The notes beneath the pieces were generated by a model. The model saw only the letters and a list, made by a program, of their open reading frames with translations, had not been told where the DNA came from and ran no database searches. DNA of 12,244 nt from GCA-002840015 sp033765245 (GTDB lineage Bacteria > Pseudomonadota > Gammaproteobacteria > Xanthomonadales > Xanthomonadaceae): NCBI GenBank assembly GCA_033765245.1, contig JANRIF010000273.1, positions 1-12,244 of the forward strand. The letters are read 5' to 3'. This document shows positions 1-7,573 of the stretch, piece after piece. The position numbers were made by a program, and so were the translations under genes. How positions within the stretch are numbered: position 1 is the first letter of the stretch; every line of letters starts with the position of its first letter.

Positions 1-27
1 GGAACCGGTCGCTCGCGACGACGGTTC
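1..27 (-). terminator. Hairpin just beyond hypX, possible operon terminator
   Basis: Bases 2-7 (gaaccg) pair with 22-27 (cggttc), and 8-11 (gtcg) pair with 16-19 (cgac). This leaves a four-base loop and a two-base bulge at 20-21, a stem of about ten pairs rich in GC. It lies 68 bases past the hypX stop codon, at the end of the operon, where a terminator would be expected. The T-run of an intrinsic terminator would fall beyond base 1 and cannot be seen, so termination is an inference from position and shape only. Confidence 0.35.
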
Positions 28-94
28 TGGCGGCGCGAGGATAGCAGCGAGGGCATGGAGTGTAGCGAGCATGGCGTGATTTCGACGCGCCAGC

Positions 95-1771
95 TCATCG
101 CGCCAGCCGATGCCGCGCCAGGTGCAGCGGCGTGCGCGAATGCGGGGTGTGGGTGATGAAGTCGTAGCGGGCGATGTGGTAGCTGGTGTCGAAGCCGAAG
201 AAATTTTCGCGCAGGTGCGCCAGTTCGGCGTCGCAGTATGTCGATAAGGGTTTGATCGCTTCGTCGCGCGCGCGGGCGGTGGCTTTGGCGCGCAGGCGGT
301 CGGCGAAATCGGCTGCGGCGACGCGCTCGCGCACATGCGCGACGGCGGCGGCCGCGAATGCTTCCGGATCGCCGGGCAACGTGGCGTCGAACAAGCCGCA
401 CTGCACTGCGTCGCCGGCATCCAGCGGCAATCGCGTGGTCATCAGTGCGCGGGCGCCGTCGTCGCCGAGGCGGCGCGGCAGCAGGTAAGTCCAGTATTCC
501 GAACCGTACAGGTTGCCCATGTTGCGGTAGTGCGGGTTGAGCACCACGCCCTGCCGCACCAGTACCTCGTCGGCGGCCAGTGCCATGAACACGCCGCCGG
601 CGCCGGCATTGCCGCACACCGCTGCAACCACCCACTTGCCGGTCAGTTCGATCAACGCGCGGCAGACTTCATCGATGGCCTCGATGTTGGCGAGCGAGGC
701 TTCGGCCGGGCTGCTGCTGGCCTCGATGCTGGCGAGGTCCATGCCGTTGCACCAGAACTCGGAGCCGCCGAGCAGCACGATGGCGCGCTCGGGGCCGCGC
801 GCGGCCTGTTCGAATGCCGCGAGCAGGGCGTGACAGCGCGACACCGACAAGGCGCCATTGAGAAACGGAAAACGCAGCACGCCGATGCCGTGTTCGACCC
901 GGTAGTCGATGCGGTTCGGCGCACCAGCGGCGTCGATGGCCGGCGGCAACGGCAATCCGAGTTTGCGCAGCGCGGTCAGTGCGGGCAGCTTGATGTGGCG
1001 GCCGGTTTCCGCGTCGGCGATTTGCAGATGGCCGATCCACACCGCGCCGTCGCGAGTGGCGCGCGCCACGCTCTCGCCCGCGTGTCCGATCCAGTCGCCC
1101 GGCGCGCCGTGCAGGCCAGGCGCCAACGCGGCATCGTGCAGCCACACCGTCGCTTCGTGGAAGCGATCGCGCACGCCGGGCTGACCATCGGCGGCGCGGA
1201 TTTTCGCCAGCACGGTGTCGCTGTCGTCGCGTTGCCAGTCGATGCGGCGATCGCGCTGGTGCATCGCCGGCTTGGCATCGTCATCGCCGCGATTGGCGGG
1301 CAGCAGCGGCCCCTCGCCGCGCTGCAACCGCGCGAGTGCATCGTGTACCGCGGCGACTGCGGCAGTCGTAACCTCATGGCGATAGAGGCTTGACTTGCTG
1401 GCCGCGCGCAGGGCGAATTCGCGATGCGCCCACACCGGGCCGGCGTCGAGTTCGGCCACTGCCTGCAACACCGTCACGCCCCAGCGGCTGCGGCGCTGCT
1501 GGATCGCCCAGTCCAGTGCCGAGGGCCCGCGATCGCCCACCGGTCCGGGATGCACGATGAAGCACGGCGTGGTGCGCCACACGTCTTCCGGAATCGCGCG
1601 CTTGAGATACGGCGCGATCACTGCGCCCGGCCGCCACAGCGCCAGCGCCTGCCGGGTGGCCGCGTCGTTGATGTCGAACTCCACCGACAGCTCGTGACCG
1701 GCTGCAGACAGACTCAACCACAGGCGCTGGCTGAGGCTGTTGAAGGCGTGGGTCAGCAGCAGAATGCGCAT
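95..1771 (-). CDS. hypX: HypX, CO-forming hydrogenase maturation protein
   Basis: Cytoplasmic enzyme that makes the CO ligand of the NiFe site: a formyl group from formyl-tetrahydrofolate is moved to CoA, and formyl-CoA is decarbonylated. The product has 558 residues, normal for the family. The N-terminal half is formyltransferase/hydrolase-like, with HPGPVGDRGPSALDW at residues 74-88. The C-terminal half is an enoyl-CoA hydratase (crotonase) fold with GNAGAGG at 387-393 and NMGNLYGSEYW at 417-427. The latter is the region carrying the Tyr and Glu linked to catalysis in this family. The ending, with NFFGFDTSYHIARY at 523-536, is also typical. The start MRILLLTH is canonical and lies three bases after the hypE stop, with no clear Shine-Dalgarno sequence, so translation probably depends on coupling. 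It is the last gene of the operon. HypX is typical of aerobic hydrogen oxidisers; alternative identities are unlikely. Confidence 0.95.
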   Translation of the reverse strand: MRILLLTHAFNSLSQRLWLSLSAAGHELSVEFDINDAATRQALALWRPGAVIAPYLKRAIPEDVWRTTPCFIVHPGPVGDRGPSALDWAIQQRRSRWGVTVLQAVAELDAGPVWAHREFALRAASKSSLYRHEVTTAAVAAVHDALARLQRGEGPLLPANRGDDDAKPAMHQRDRRIDWQRDDSDTVLAKIRAADGQPGVRDRFHEATVWLHDAALAPGLHGAPGDWIGHAGESVARATRDGAVWIGHLQIADAETGRHIKLPALTALRKLGLPLPPAIDAAGAPNRIDYRVEHGIGVLRFPFLNGALSVSRCHALLAAFEQAARGPERAIVLLGGSEFWCNGMDLASIEASSSPAEASLANIEAIDEVCRALIELTGKWVVAAVCGNAGAGGVFMALAADEVLVRQGVVLNPHYRNMGNLYGSEYWTYLLPRRLGDDGARALMTTRLPLDAGDAVQCGLFDATLPGDPEAFAAAAVAHVRERVAAADFADRLRAKATARARDEAIKPLSTYCDAELAHLRENFFGFDTSYHIARYDFITHTPHSRTPLHLARHRLAR

Positions 1772-1774
1772 GGC

Positions 1775-2800
1775 TCAGCAGATGCGCGGCAACTGCTCGC
1801 CGGCGATCCAGTCGACCATGCGTACGCCGCCGAAACCGGTTTCCATCTCGACGAAGTGATGCGCGTCCTCGCGCACCGTCCCGATGATGGCCGCATCGCG
1901 GCCCAGCGCATGGCTGCGCAACGCCGCCAGTGCCGCCGGTGCGGATTCCGGCGGCACCATCGCCACCAGCTTGCCCTCGTTGGCGACGTACAGCGGGTCC
2001 AACCCCAGCAGCTCGCAGGCGCCCGCCACTTCCGGGCGGATCGGCAACGCCAGCTCGCGAATGCGGAAGCCGACGCCGCTGGCGCTGGCGATCTCGTTGA
2101 GCACCGCGGCCAGGCCGCCACGGGTCGGATCGCGCAGCATGTGCACGCCGGGTACCGCGTCGAGCAGCGTCGCCACCAGACCATGCAGCGCCGCGCAATC
2201 GGAGCGGATGGTGGTCTCGAAATCGAAACCGCCGCGCTCGGCCATCACCGCCACCCCGTGATCGCCGAGCGTGCCGCTGACCAACACCACATCGCCCGGC
2301 CGCACCGCGGTTGCCGAAATGCGTACGCCCTCGCGCACCTGACCGATGCCGGTGGTGTTGACGAACAAGCCATCACCCTTGCCCTTCTCCACCACCTTGG
2401 TATCGCCGGTGACGATCGGCACGCCCGCCTCGCGCGCCGCCCGCGCCATCGAATCGATCACCCGCGCCAGATCGGCCAACGTGAAGCCTTCTTCGATCAC
2501 CAGCCCCAGGGTGAGCGCCAGCGGTTGCGCACCGGCCATCGCGACGTCGTTGATGGTGCCGTTGATCGCCAGCGTGCCGATGTCGCCGCCGGGAAAAAAC
2601 AGCGGCGAGACCACGTAGCTGTCGGTCGAGATGGCGAGGCGACCGGCCGGCAAGCTCAGTACCGCCTGATCCTCGCGCCCGCTCAGATACGGATTGGCGA
2701 AAGCGGTGACGAACATGCGCTCGATCAGCTCCGCCATGTCGCGCCCGCCGGCGCCATGGCTCATCTGGATCACACCACCGGTCTTCACACTGTCTCTCAT
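1775..2800 (-). CDS. hypE: HypE, carbamoyl dehydratase for the cyanide ligands
   Basis: HypE accepts a carbamoyl group from HypF on its C-terminal cysteine and dehydrates it with ATP to a thiocyanate, the source of the two CN ligands. The 341-residue protein has the AIR-synthase/PurM fold: the glycine-rich start SHGAGGRDM (14-22), INDVAMAGAQPLAL (83-96), TGDTKVVEKGKGD (131-143), DPTRGGLA (224-231) and NEGKL (274-278). It ends in PRIC, with the reactive cysteine as residue 341, so it should be active. The frame is open well upstream, but the ATG at 2800 overlaps the hypD stop as ATGA and follows a GGGGTGAG-like ribosome binding site. A start further upstream would lie inside hypD. Confidence 0.97.
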   Translation of the reverse strand: MRDSVKTGGVIQMSHGAGGRDMAELIERMFVTAFANPYLSGREDQAVLSLPAGRLAISTDSYVVSPLFFPGGDIGTLAINGTINDVAMAGAQPLALTLGLVIEEGFTLADLARVIDSMARAAREAGVPIVTGDTKVVEKGKGDGLFVNTTGIGQVREGVRISATAVRPGDVVLVSGTLGDHGVAVMAERGGFDFETTIRSDCAALHGLVATLLDAVPGVHMLRDPTRGGLAAVLNEIASASGVGFRIRELALPIRPEVAGACELLGLDPLYVANEGKLVAMVPPESAPAALAALRSHALGRDAAIIGTVREDAHHFVEMETGFGGVRMVDWIAGEQLPRIC

Positions 2801-3930
2801 GCGCTCACCCCGGCGCGATGCCGGCCATAGGTGAAATAGGCCGCGCAGGCACCCTCGCCCGACACCATGCACGAACCCAGCGGCGTCTGCGGCGTGCACT
2901 GCTTGCCGAACAGCACGCAATCGGTCGGCCGCGCGGCGCCGCGCAGAATGCGCGGACAGGCACACGCCTTGTTCTCCGGCGTCGGCCGATAAGCAATGCC
3001 GAAGCGGCGTTCGGCATCGAAATCGGCGTAGGCCGCGCGCAGTTTCAGCGCGCTGTAGGGCACCGTGCCCAGGCCGCGCCACTCGAAGCTGCGGCGCAGT
3101 TCGAACACCTGTGCCACCAGCGCCTTGGCGGTGGCGTTGCCGTGTCGGCTCACCGCGCGCAGGTATTGGTTCTCCACCTCGGCGCGGCCCTGATTGATCT
3201 GCCGGATCAGCATCAGGATCGACTGCATCACGTCCAGTGGCTCGAAGCCGGAGATCACCACCGGCCGCGCGAATTCCTCTGCGAAGTATTCGTAGGGCTG
3301 GCTGCCAATCACCACCGACACATGCGCCGGACCGAGAAAGCCGTCGATCTCGACCACCTCGATGTCGCGCAGCGCCGGTGCCTGCAGGATGTTGGCGATC
3401 GCCGCCGGGGTCAGCACGTGATTGCACAGGATGCTGAAGTTGGCGATGCCGCGCGCACGCGCCGACACGATGGCGGCGGCAGTCGGCGGCGTGGTGGTCT
3501 CGAAGCCGATGGCGAGGAACACGATCTGACGATCGGGATTGGCCTCGGCCAGCGCCAGCGCGTCCAGGGTCGAGGAGATCATGCGCACGTCGGCGCCCTC
3601 GGCGCGGGCGCGCTGCAGGCTGCGCTTGCGCGAGCCGGGGATGCGCAGCAGGTCGGCGTAACTGCACAGGATCACGTCGGACCGCATCGCCAGTTCGATC
3701 GCCATGTCCAGCCGCCCCACCGGCAACACGCACACCGGGCAACCCGGCCCGTGCACCATGATCACGTTGGCCGGCAGCAGGTCCTGCACGCCGTAACGAA
3801 AGATCGCATGGGTGTGACCGCCGCAGAATTCCATCAACCGATAGCGGCGTGCCGGATTCGCTTCGGCGGCGATGCGTGCCGCCAGGCCACGGCCGGTGTC
3901 GCCATCGCGAAAGGACTGGATGTACCTCAT
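2797..3930 (-). CDS. hypD: HypD, iron-sulfur scaffold for Fe(CN)2CO assembly
   Basis: HypD works with HypC as the platform on which the iron receives its CN and CO ligands. The protein has 377 residues, near the usual length of about 370. Conserved cysteines are visible at 36 (MEFCGGHTH), 64 and 67 (GPGCPVC). A C-terminal cluster of cysteines at 323, 325, 338, 345, 354 and 362 (KACACP, DCVLFGKQC, GSCMVSGEGAC) carries the [4Fe-4S] ligands. All expected motifs are intact. The start MRYIQSF overlaps the hypC stop as ATGA, and AGAGG lies seven bases upstream. It sits in the classic hypC-hypD-hypE order, consistent with a stable HypCD complex. Confidence 0.97.
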   Translation of the reverse strand: MRYIQSFRDGDTGRGLAARIAAEANPARRYRLMEFCGGHTHAIFRYGVQDLLPANVIMVHGPGCPVCVLPVGRLDMAIELAMRSDVILCSYADLLRIPGSRKRSLQRARAEGADVRMISSTLDALALAEANPDRQIVFLAIGFETTTPPTAAAIVSARARGIANFSILCNHVLTPAAIANILQAPALRDIEVVEIDGFLGPAHVSVVIGSQPYEYFAEEFARPVVISGFEPLDVMQSILMLIRQINQGRAEVENQYLRAVSRHGNATAKALVAQVFELRRSFEWRGLGTVPYSALKLRAAYADFDAERRFGIAYRPTPENKACACPRILRGAARPTDCVLFGKQCTPQTPLGSCMVSGEGACAAYFTYGRHRAGVSA

Positions 3931-4145
3931 GTCCGTGCCTCTACCGCCAGCAGCGCCAGCGTGGCCTCGGCCTCGGCGGGATCGAGGCGGCCCAGCGCGA
4001 AGCCGACGTGCACCAGCAGATAGTCGCCGACCGCGACCGCGCCCACCAGGGTGGTGGCGATGCACTTGCGCACGCCGCCGATGTCGATGCGCGCCGTGTC
4101 CGCGTCGATCACTTCGACCACCTGCGCCGGCACGGCATGGCACAT
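3927..4145 (-). CDS. hypC: HypC, hydrogenase maturation chaperone
   Basis: Small OB-fold chaperone of 72 residues that partners HypD, binds the iron through its N-terminal cysteine (Cys2, exposed after Met removal), and carries the Fe(CN)2CO unit to the large subunit. It begins MCHAVPAQVV, the family signature, and has VHVGFA at 45-50 with the conserved histidine (His46). The start is fixed by the need for Cys2, by AGGAG eight bases upstream, and by the TGATG overlap with the hypF stop. The protein is slightly shorter than many HypC proteins. A second HypC-family protein is encoded at 9341-9589; this copy, next to hypD and with the histidine, is the general one. Confidence 0.95.
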   Translation of the reverse strand: MCHAVPAQVVEVIDADTARIDIGGVRKCIATTLVGAVAVGDYLLVHVGFALGRLDPAEAEATLALLAVEART

Positions 4146-6373
4146 CAGGCGCGCTCCTGCACAACGCGGCGCGCGATCAGCGCCTGCCCCAGCGCCAGAC
4201 CGCCGTCGCCGGGCGGCGCCTGACGCGGGATCAGCAGATCGATGCCGTCGCGCGCCAGCATCGCCCGCAGCGTTTCCAGCAGCGGCCGATTGACCGCGCA
4301 ACCGCCAGCGATTGCCAGTCGCCGCTCGCCATCGAGCCCCTGCCGCGCCAGATCCGCCAACCCGGCCGCCAGCGTGCCGTGGAACAGGTCGGCGCCGTCG
4401 GCTGGATCGCGGTCGATCAGCGCTTCGAGCAGACCGCTGAAATCGAGCATGCCATCGCACAGCCGCCAGCCATCGGCGCGCACACGGGGGCTCGTGCACA
4501 ACGCTTCCAGCGCCATCGCCGCCTCGCCCTCGAAGGTGTTGAAGGCGCGCACGCCGAGCAGGCCGGCAGCGGCATCGAACAGGCGGCCGCAGGCGGTGGT
4601 GGTTGGCGTGTGCATCTGCCGTCGCAACATCTGCGCAACCAGCGCGGCCTCCGGCTGGGCAAAGCGCGCGGTGATTTCATCGCCGCGCCCCAGCGCATGC
4701 AACACCGCCGCCGCCATGCGCCACGGCGCGCGTGCTGCGGCATCGCCACCGGGCAGCGCCAGCGGCGCGAGGTGGCCGAGCCGCGCGCAATCGCTGCCGT
4801 GCATGCGCAGCAACTCGCCGCCCCACAGCGTACCGTCGTCGCCGAGCCCGAAGCCATCGAGAACCAGACCGCTGAGCGTGCCGGTAATGCCGTATTCGGC
4901 CGCCACCGCCGCCAGATGCGCGTGATGATGCTGCACGGCGATCACCGGCAATCCGGATTCGCGCGCGAAGCGACTGGTGGGGTAGTCCGGATGCCGGTCG
5001 CAGGCGATCGCTTGCGGCGCGGCGCGCAACAGACGCTCGAGGTGAGCCACGCTCTCGCCGAGAAAATCATAAGTGGCGCTGGTCTGGATATCGCCGACGT
5101 GCTGCGACAGCACCGCCTCGTCGTCGCGCAGCAGGCAGGTGCAACACTTGAGCAGCGCGCCCAGCGCCAGCACCGGCGGCCCGGATTCGGCCAGGCGGAT
5201 GCTGTCGGGCACGTAACCGCGCGAGCGGCGCAGGAATACCGGGGTGCCCGCCACCACGCGCGTCACCGAATCGTCGCAGCGGGTCAGGATCGGGCGATCG
5301 TGACCGACGATGGCATCGGCGATCCCGCTCAGGCGCGTGCGCGCTTCCTCGTCGCCGATGACCAGCGGCTCGCCGGCCGGGTTGGCGCTGGTCATCACCA
5401 GCAGCAACTCGTGCTCGGCTTGCAGCCAGTCGGTGCCCGCAGGCAGGCCGGCCGCTTCATGAAAAATCAGATGGTGCAGCGGTGCGTAGGCCAGCATCAG
5501 GCCCAGCGTCGGCAGGCCGCCAGACACGCTGTCCGGCAGCACGCCGCGCGAGCGCACCACCACCACCGGCCGCGCCCGCGAGCCGAGCAGCGCTTCCTCT
5601 TGCGTCGACAATTCGGCAACCGCGCGCGCCGAGGCGAGGTTCAACGCCATCACCGCGAACGGCTTGTCGTCGCGACCCTTGCGCCGGCGCAGGTGTGCAA
5701 TCGCATCGGCATTGCGCGCGTCGCAGGCGAGGTGGAAACCGCCGAGTCCCTTGATTGCCAGGATCTCGCCGCGTGCGAGGCGCGCCACGATCTGCGCCGG
5801 CTCGGTGTCGAGCGTCGGACCGCACGCTGGGCATGCCACCGGCTGCGCGTGATAGCGCCGATCCGCGGGGTCGTGGTATTCGCGCGCGCAATCCGGGCAC
5901 AGCGCAAAGCCCGCCATCGCGGTCTGCGGGCGGTCATAGGGCAGGCCGGCGGTGATGGTGAAGCGCGGGCCGCACTGGGTGCAGTTGATGAATGGATAGC
6001 GCCAGCGCCGGTCGGCCGGATCGAACATCTCGCGCAGGCAGTCCTCGCACACCGCCACATCGGCCGGCACCGTGGCGGTGGTGTGCGTGCCGGTGCGACT
6101 GGCGGCAATCTCGAACGTGTCGGCGCCGGTGCACGCGAGCATTTCGATGGCGACCGAATCGATCCGCGCCAGCGGCGGCGCCTCGTTGCGGAGGTTGGTG
6201 ATGAAGGCATCGCAATCGGTGCCCTCCACTTCCAGCAGCACGCCCTCGGCATCGTTCAACACCCAGCCACCCAAGCCGTGCCGACGCGCCAGATTCCACA
6301 CGAACGGGCGGAAGCCGACGCCCTGTACCCGGCCCCGGACCCGCGCACGCAATCGGGTGGCGATGCGGCGCAT
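4145..6373 (-). CDS. hypF: HypF, carbamoyltransferase
   Basis: HypF activates carbamoyl phosphate with ATP and transfers the carbamoyl group to the C-terminal cysteine of HypE. All four parts of the 742-residue protein are present. An acylphosphatase domain comes first (GRVQGVGFRPF, 14-24). Next are eight zinc-binding cysteines at 109, 112, 131, 134, 159, 162, 181 and 184, with the exact spacing CX2C-X18-CX2C-X24-CX2C-X18-CX2C. A YrdC-like domain follows (KGLGGFHLACDA, 208-219). Last is a Kae1-like carbamoyltransferase domain with HHHAH at 482-486, DGFGLGDDGTLWGGELL at 506-522 and AGGCAVN at 689-695. Length agrees with the family (about 750). The ATG at 6373 lies four bases after the hypB stop and directly precedes the acylphosphatase domain; the longer open frame would run into hypB. 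Confidence 0.97.
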   Translation of the reverse strand: MRRIATRLRARVRGRVQGVGFRPFVWNLARRHGLGGWVLNDAEGVLLEVEGTDCDAFITNLRNEAPPLARIDSVAIEMLACTGADTFEIAASRTGTHTTATVPADVAVCEDCLREMFDPADRRWRYPFINCTQCGPRFTITAGLPYDRPQTAMAGFALCPDCAREYHDPADRRYHAQPVACPACGPTLDTEPAQIVARLARGEILAIKGLGGFHLACDARNADAIAHLRRRKGRDDKPFAVMALNLASARAVAELSTQEEALLGSRARPVVVVRSRGVLPDSVSGGLPTLGLMLAYAPLHHLIFHEAAGLPAGTDWLQAEHELLLVMTSANPAGEPLVIGDEEARTRLSGIADAIVGHDRPILTRCDDSVTRVVAGTPVFLRRSRGYVPDSIRLAESGPPVLALGALLKCCTCLLRDDEAVLSQHVGDIQTSATYDFLGESVAHLERLLRAAPQAIACDRHPDYPTSRFARESGLPVIAVQHHHAHLAAVAAEYGITGTLSGLVLDGFGLGDDGTLWGGELLRMHGSDCARLGHLAPLALPGGDAAARAPWRMAAAVLHALGRGDEITARFAQPEAALVAQMLRRQMHTPTTTACGRLFDAAAGLLGVRAFNTFEGEAAMALEALCTSPRVRADGWRLCDGMLDFSGLLEALIDRDPADGADLFHGTLAAGLADLARQGLDGERRLAIAGGCAVNRPLLETLRAMLARDGIDLLIPRQAPPGDGGLALGQALIARRVVQERA
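4154..4158 (-). promoter_or_regulatory. Ribosome binding site of hypC
   Basis: AGGAG on the minus strand, eight bases before the hypC ATG and inside the last codons of hypF. It selects the 72-residue HypC start over the longer open frame. Confidence 0.6.
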
Positions 6374-6377
6374 GGTT

Positions 6378-7232
6378 TTACTCGGCGGCCTGCTGCAAGG
6401 CCAGCGCCGACACCAGCCAACCCAGCCAGCGCTGCATGCCCTCGCCGCTGCGCGCCGAGACCCGCAACACACCGATACCGGGCTTGATCCGGCGCGCGTT
6501 GGCGACCAGCCGCTCGACGTCGAAATCCAGATGCGGCAGCAGATCGATCTTGGACACCAGCAGCAGATCGGCGGCGGCAAACATGCCCGGATACTTGAGC
6601 GGTTTGTCCTCGCCCTCGGTCACCGAGCAGATCACCACCTTGTGCGCTTCGCCCAGATCGAAACCGGCCGGGCACACCAGGTTGCCGACGTTCTCGATGA
6701 ACAGCACACCGCGTCCGGGCAACTCCAGATGCGCGATCGCCTGCGCCACCATCTGCGCATCGAGGTGGCAGCCCTTGCCGGTGTTGACCTGCAGCGCCGG
6801 CACGCCGGTGGCGCGGATGCGTTCGGCATCTGCCGAGGTTTCCTGATCGCCTTCGATCACCGCCGCGCGGATTTCGCCCAGGCGTTGCAGCGTCGCCACC
6901 AGCAGGCTGGTCTTGCCGGCGCCCGGGCTCGACATCAGGTTCAGCGCCAGCGTGCCGGCGTCGGCGAAGCGGCGCCGGTTGTCGGCGGCGATGGCGTCGT
7001 TGCGCGCCAGGATGTCCTGCTCGATCCGCACCAACCGCGCCTGCGACTGGCCCGGTACCGACGCGCCTGCCGCGCCGGTGCCGAAATGCAGCGAGCCATC
7101 GGCGCCGTGATGGTGTTCATGCGCATGACCGTGGTCGTGCGCGTGAGGGTGATCGTGGGCGTGCGAGTGAACCGGCGACAGCACACCCTCGATCCGTAGT
7201 TGGCCGCTTTCGCATCCGCAGATCTTGCACAT
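6378..7232 (-). CDS. hypB: HypB, GTPase for nickel insertion, with His-rich tail
   Basis: HypB is a GTPase that, with HypA, delivers nickel to the large subunit. The 284-residue protein begins MCKICGC (Cys2, 5 and 7), the high-affinity N-terminal nickel motif. Residues 22-42 contain twelve histidines, a presumed nickel store. The G domain follows: P-loop SSPGAGKT at 101-108, ENVGN at 180-184, and SKID at 227-230 for guanine recognition. The interface metal residues Cys155-His156 (GKGCHLD) and Cys187 (NLVCPAG) are intact. The start is supported by GGAG eight bases upstream and the TGATG overlap with the hypA stop. It therefore combines both nickel features, the N-terminal cysteine motif and the histidine stretch. 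Confidence 0.97.
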   Translation of the reverse strand: MCKICGCESGQLRIEGVLSPVHSHAHDHPHAHDHGHAHEHHHGADGSLHFGTGAAGASVPGQSQARLVRIEQDILARNDAIAADNRRRFADAGTLALNLMSSPGAGKTSLLVATLQRLGEIRAAVIEGDQETSADAERIRATGVPALQVNTGKGCHLDAQMVAQAIAHLELPGRGVLFIENVGNLVCPAGFDLGEAHKVVICSVTEGEDKPLKYPGMFAAADLLLVSKIDLLPHLDFDVERLVANARRIKPGIGVLRVSARSGEGMQRWLGWLVSALALQQAAE

Positions 7233-7573
7233 CACACGATCTCCATTTCCGTGACCCGCAGTTGTTCGCCGTCCTCGATCCGCAGCGCGCCGCCGCCGCA
7301 GCGCGGGCAGGCATCGCCACGCTGCGCGAGCGCCACGCCATCGCCGCAATCGAAGCAGAACGCCCGTCCCGGCACCGTGCGAATGTCCAGACGCGCGCCT
7401 TCCGCCGCAGTGCCGCGCGCGACGCTCTCGAAGCAGAACGCCAGTGCCTGCGGCTCGACATGACCGAGCGCACCCACGTCCACACCGATCCTCAGCACCC
7501 GCGCCGCGCCCTCGGCGCGTACGCGCGCGGCCACCAGATCGACCATCGACAGGCACAACGACATCTCATGCAT
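7232..7573 (-). CDS. hypA: HypA, nickel metallochaperone
   Basis: HypA binds nickel through its extreme N-terminus and hands it to the large subunit together with HypB. The protein has 113 residues and begins MHEMSL, the conserved nickel site with His2. A structural zinc site is formed by Cys73, Cys76, Cys89 and Cys92 (FCFDC and CPRC). The start is canonical, overlaps the end of hupK by eight bases, and has GGAG ten bases upstream, inside the hupK coding sequence. Its position between hupK and hypB matches the order in Hox/Hup maturation operons. Confidence 0.97.
   Translation of the reverse strand: MHEMSLCLSMVDLVAARVRAEGAARVLRIGVDVGALGHVEPQALAFCFESVARGTAAEGARLDIRTVPGRAFCFDCGDGVALAQRGDACPRCGGGALRIEDGEQLRVTEMEIV
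7241..7244 (-). promoter_or_regulatory. Ribosome binding site of hypB
   Basis: GGAG on the minus strand, eight bases before the hypB ATG and inside the last codons of hypA. It supports the start at the MCKICGC motif. Confidence 0.55.

Noticed and set aside
1424..2830. Plus-strand open frame of 468 codons
   Set aside because: Antisense to hypX and hypE; composition is His/Arg/Gln-rich and no domain is visible.
2801..3742. Long upstream extension of the hypE frame into hypD
   Set aside because: The extension is in a second frame of a clearly coding hypD. HypE family length, the ATGA overlap and the ribosome site all place the start at 2800.
3872..6487. Plus-strand open frame of 871 codons
   Set aside because: It runs antisense to hypF and hypC and has Arg/Ala/Gln-rich, motif-free sequence. 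Such shadows are common in GC-rich DNA with a strong codon bias in the opposite gene.
7107..7169. Repeat-like DNA in this stretch, considered as a tandem repeat or small CRISPR
   Set aside because: The periodicity is simply alternating His and Ala/Asp codons of HypB. There are no equal-length spacers or exact repeats.
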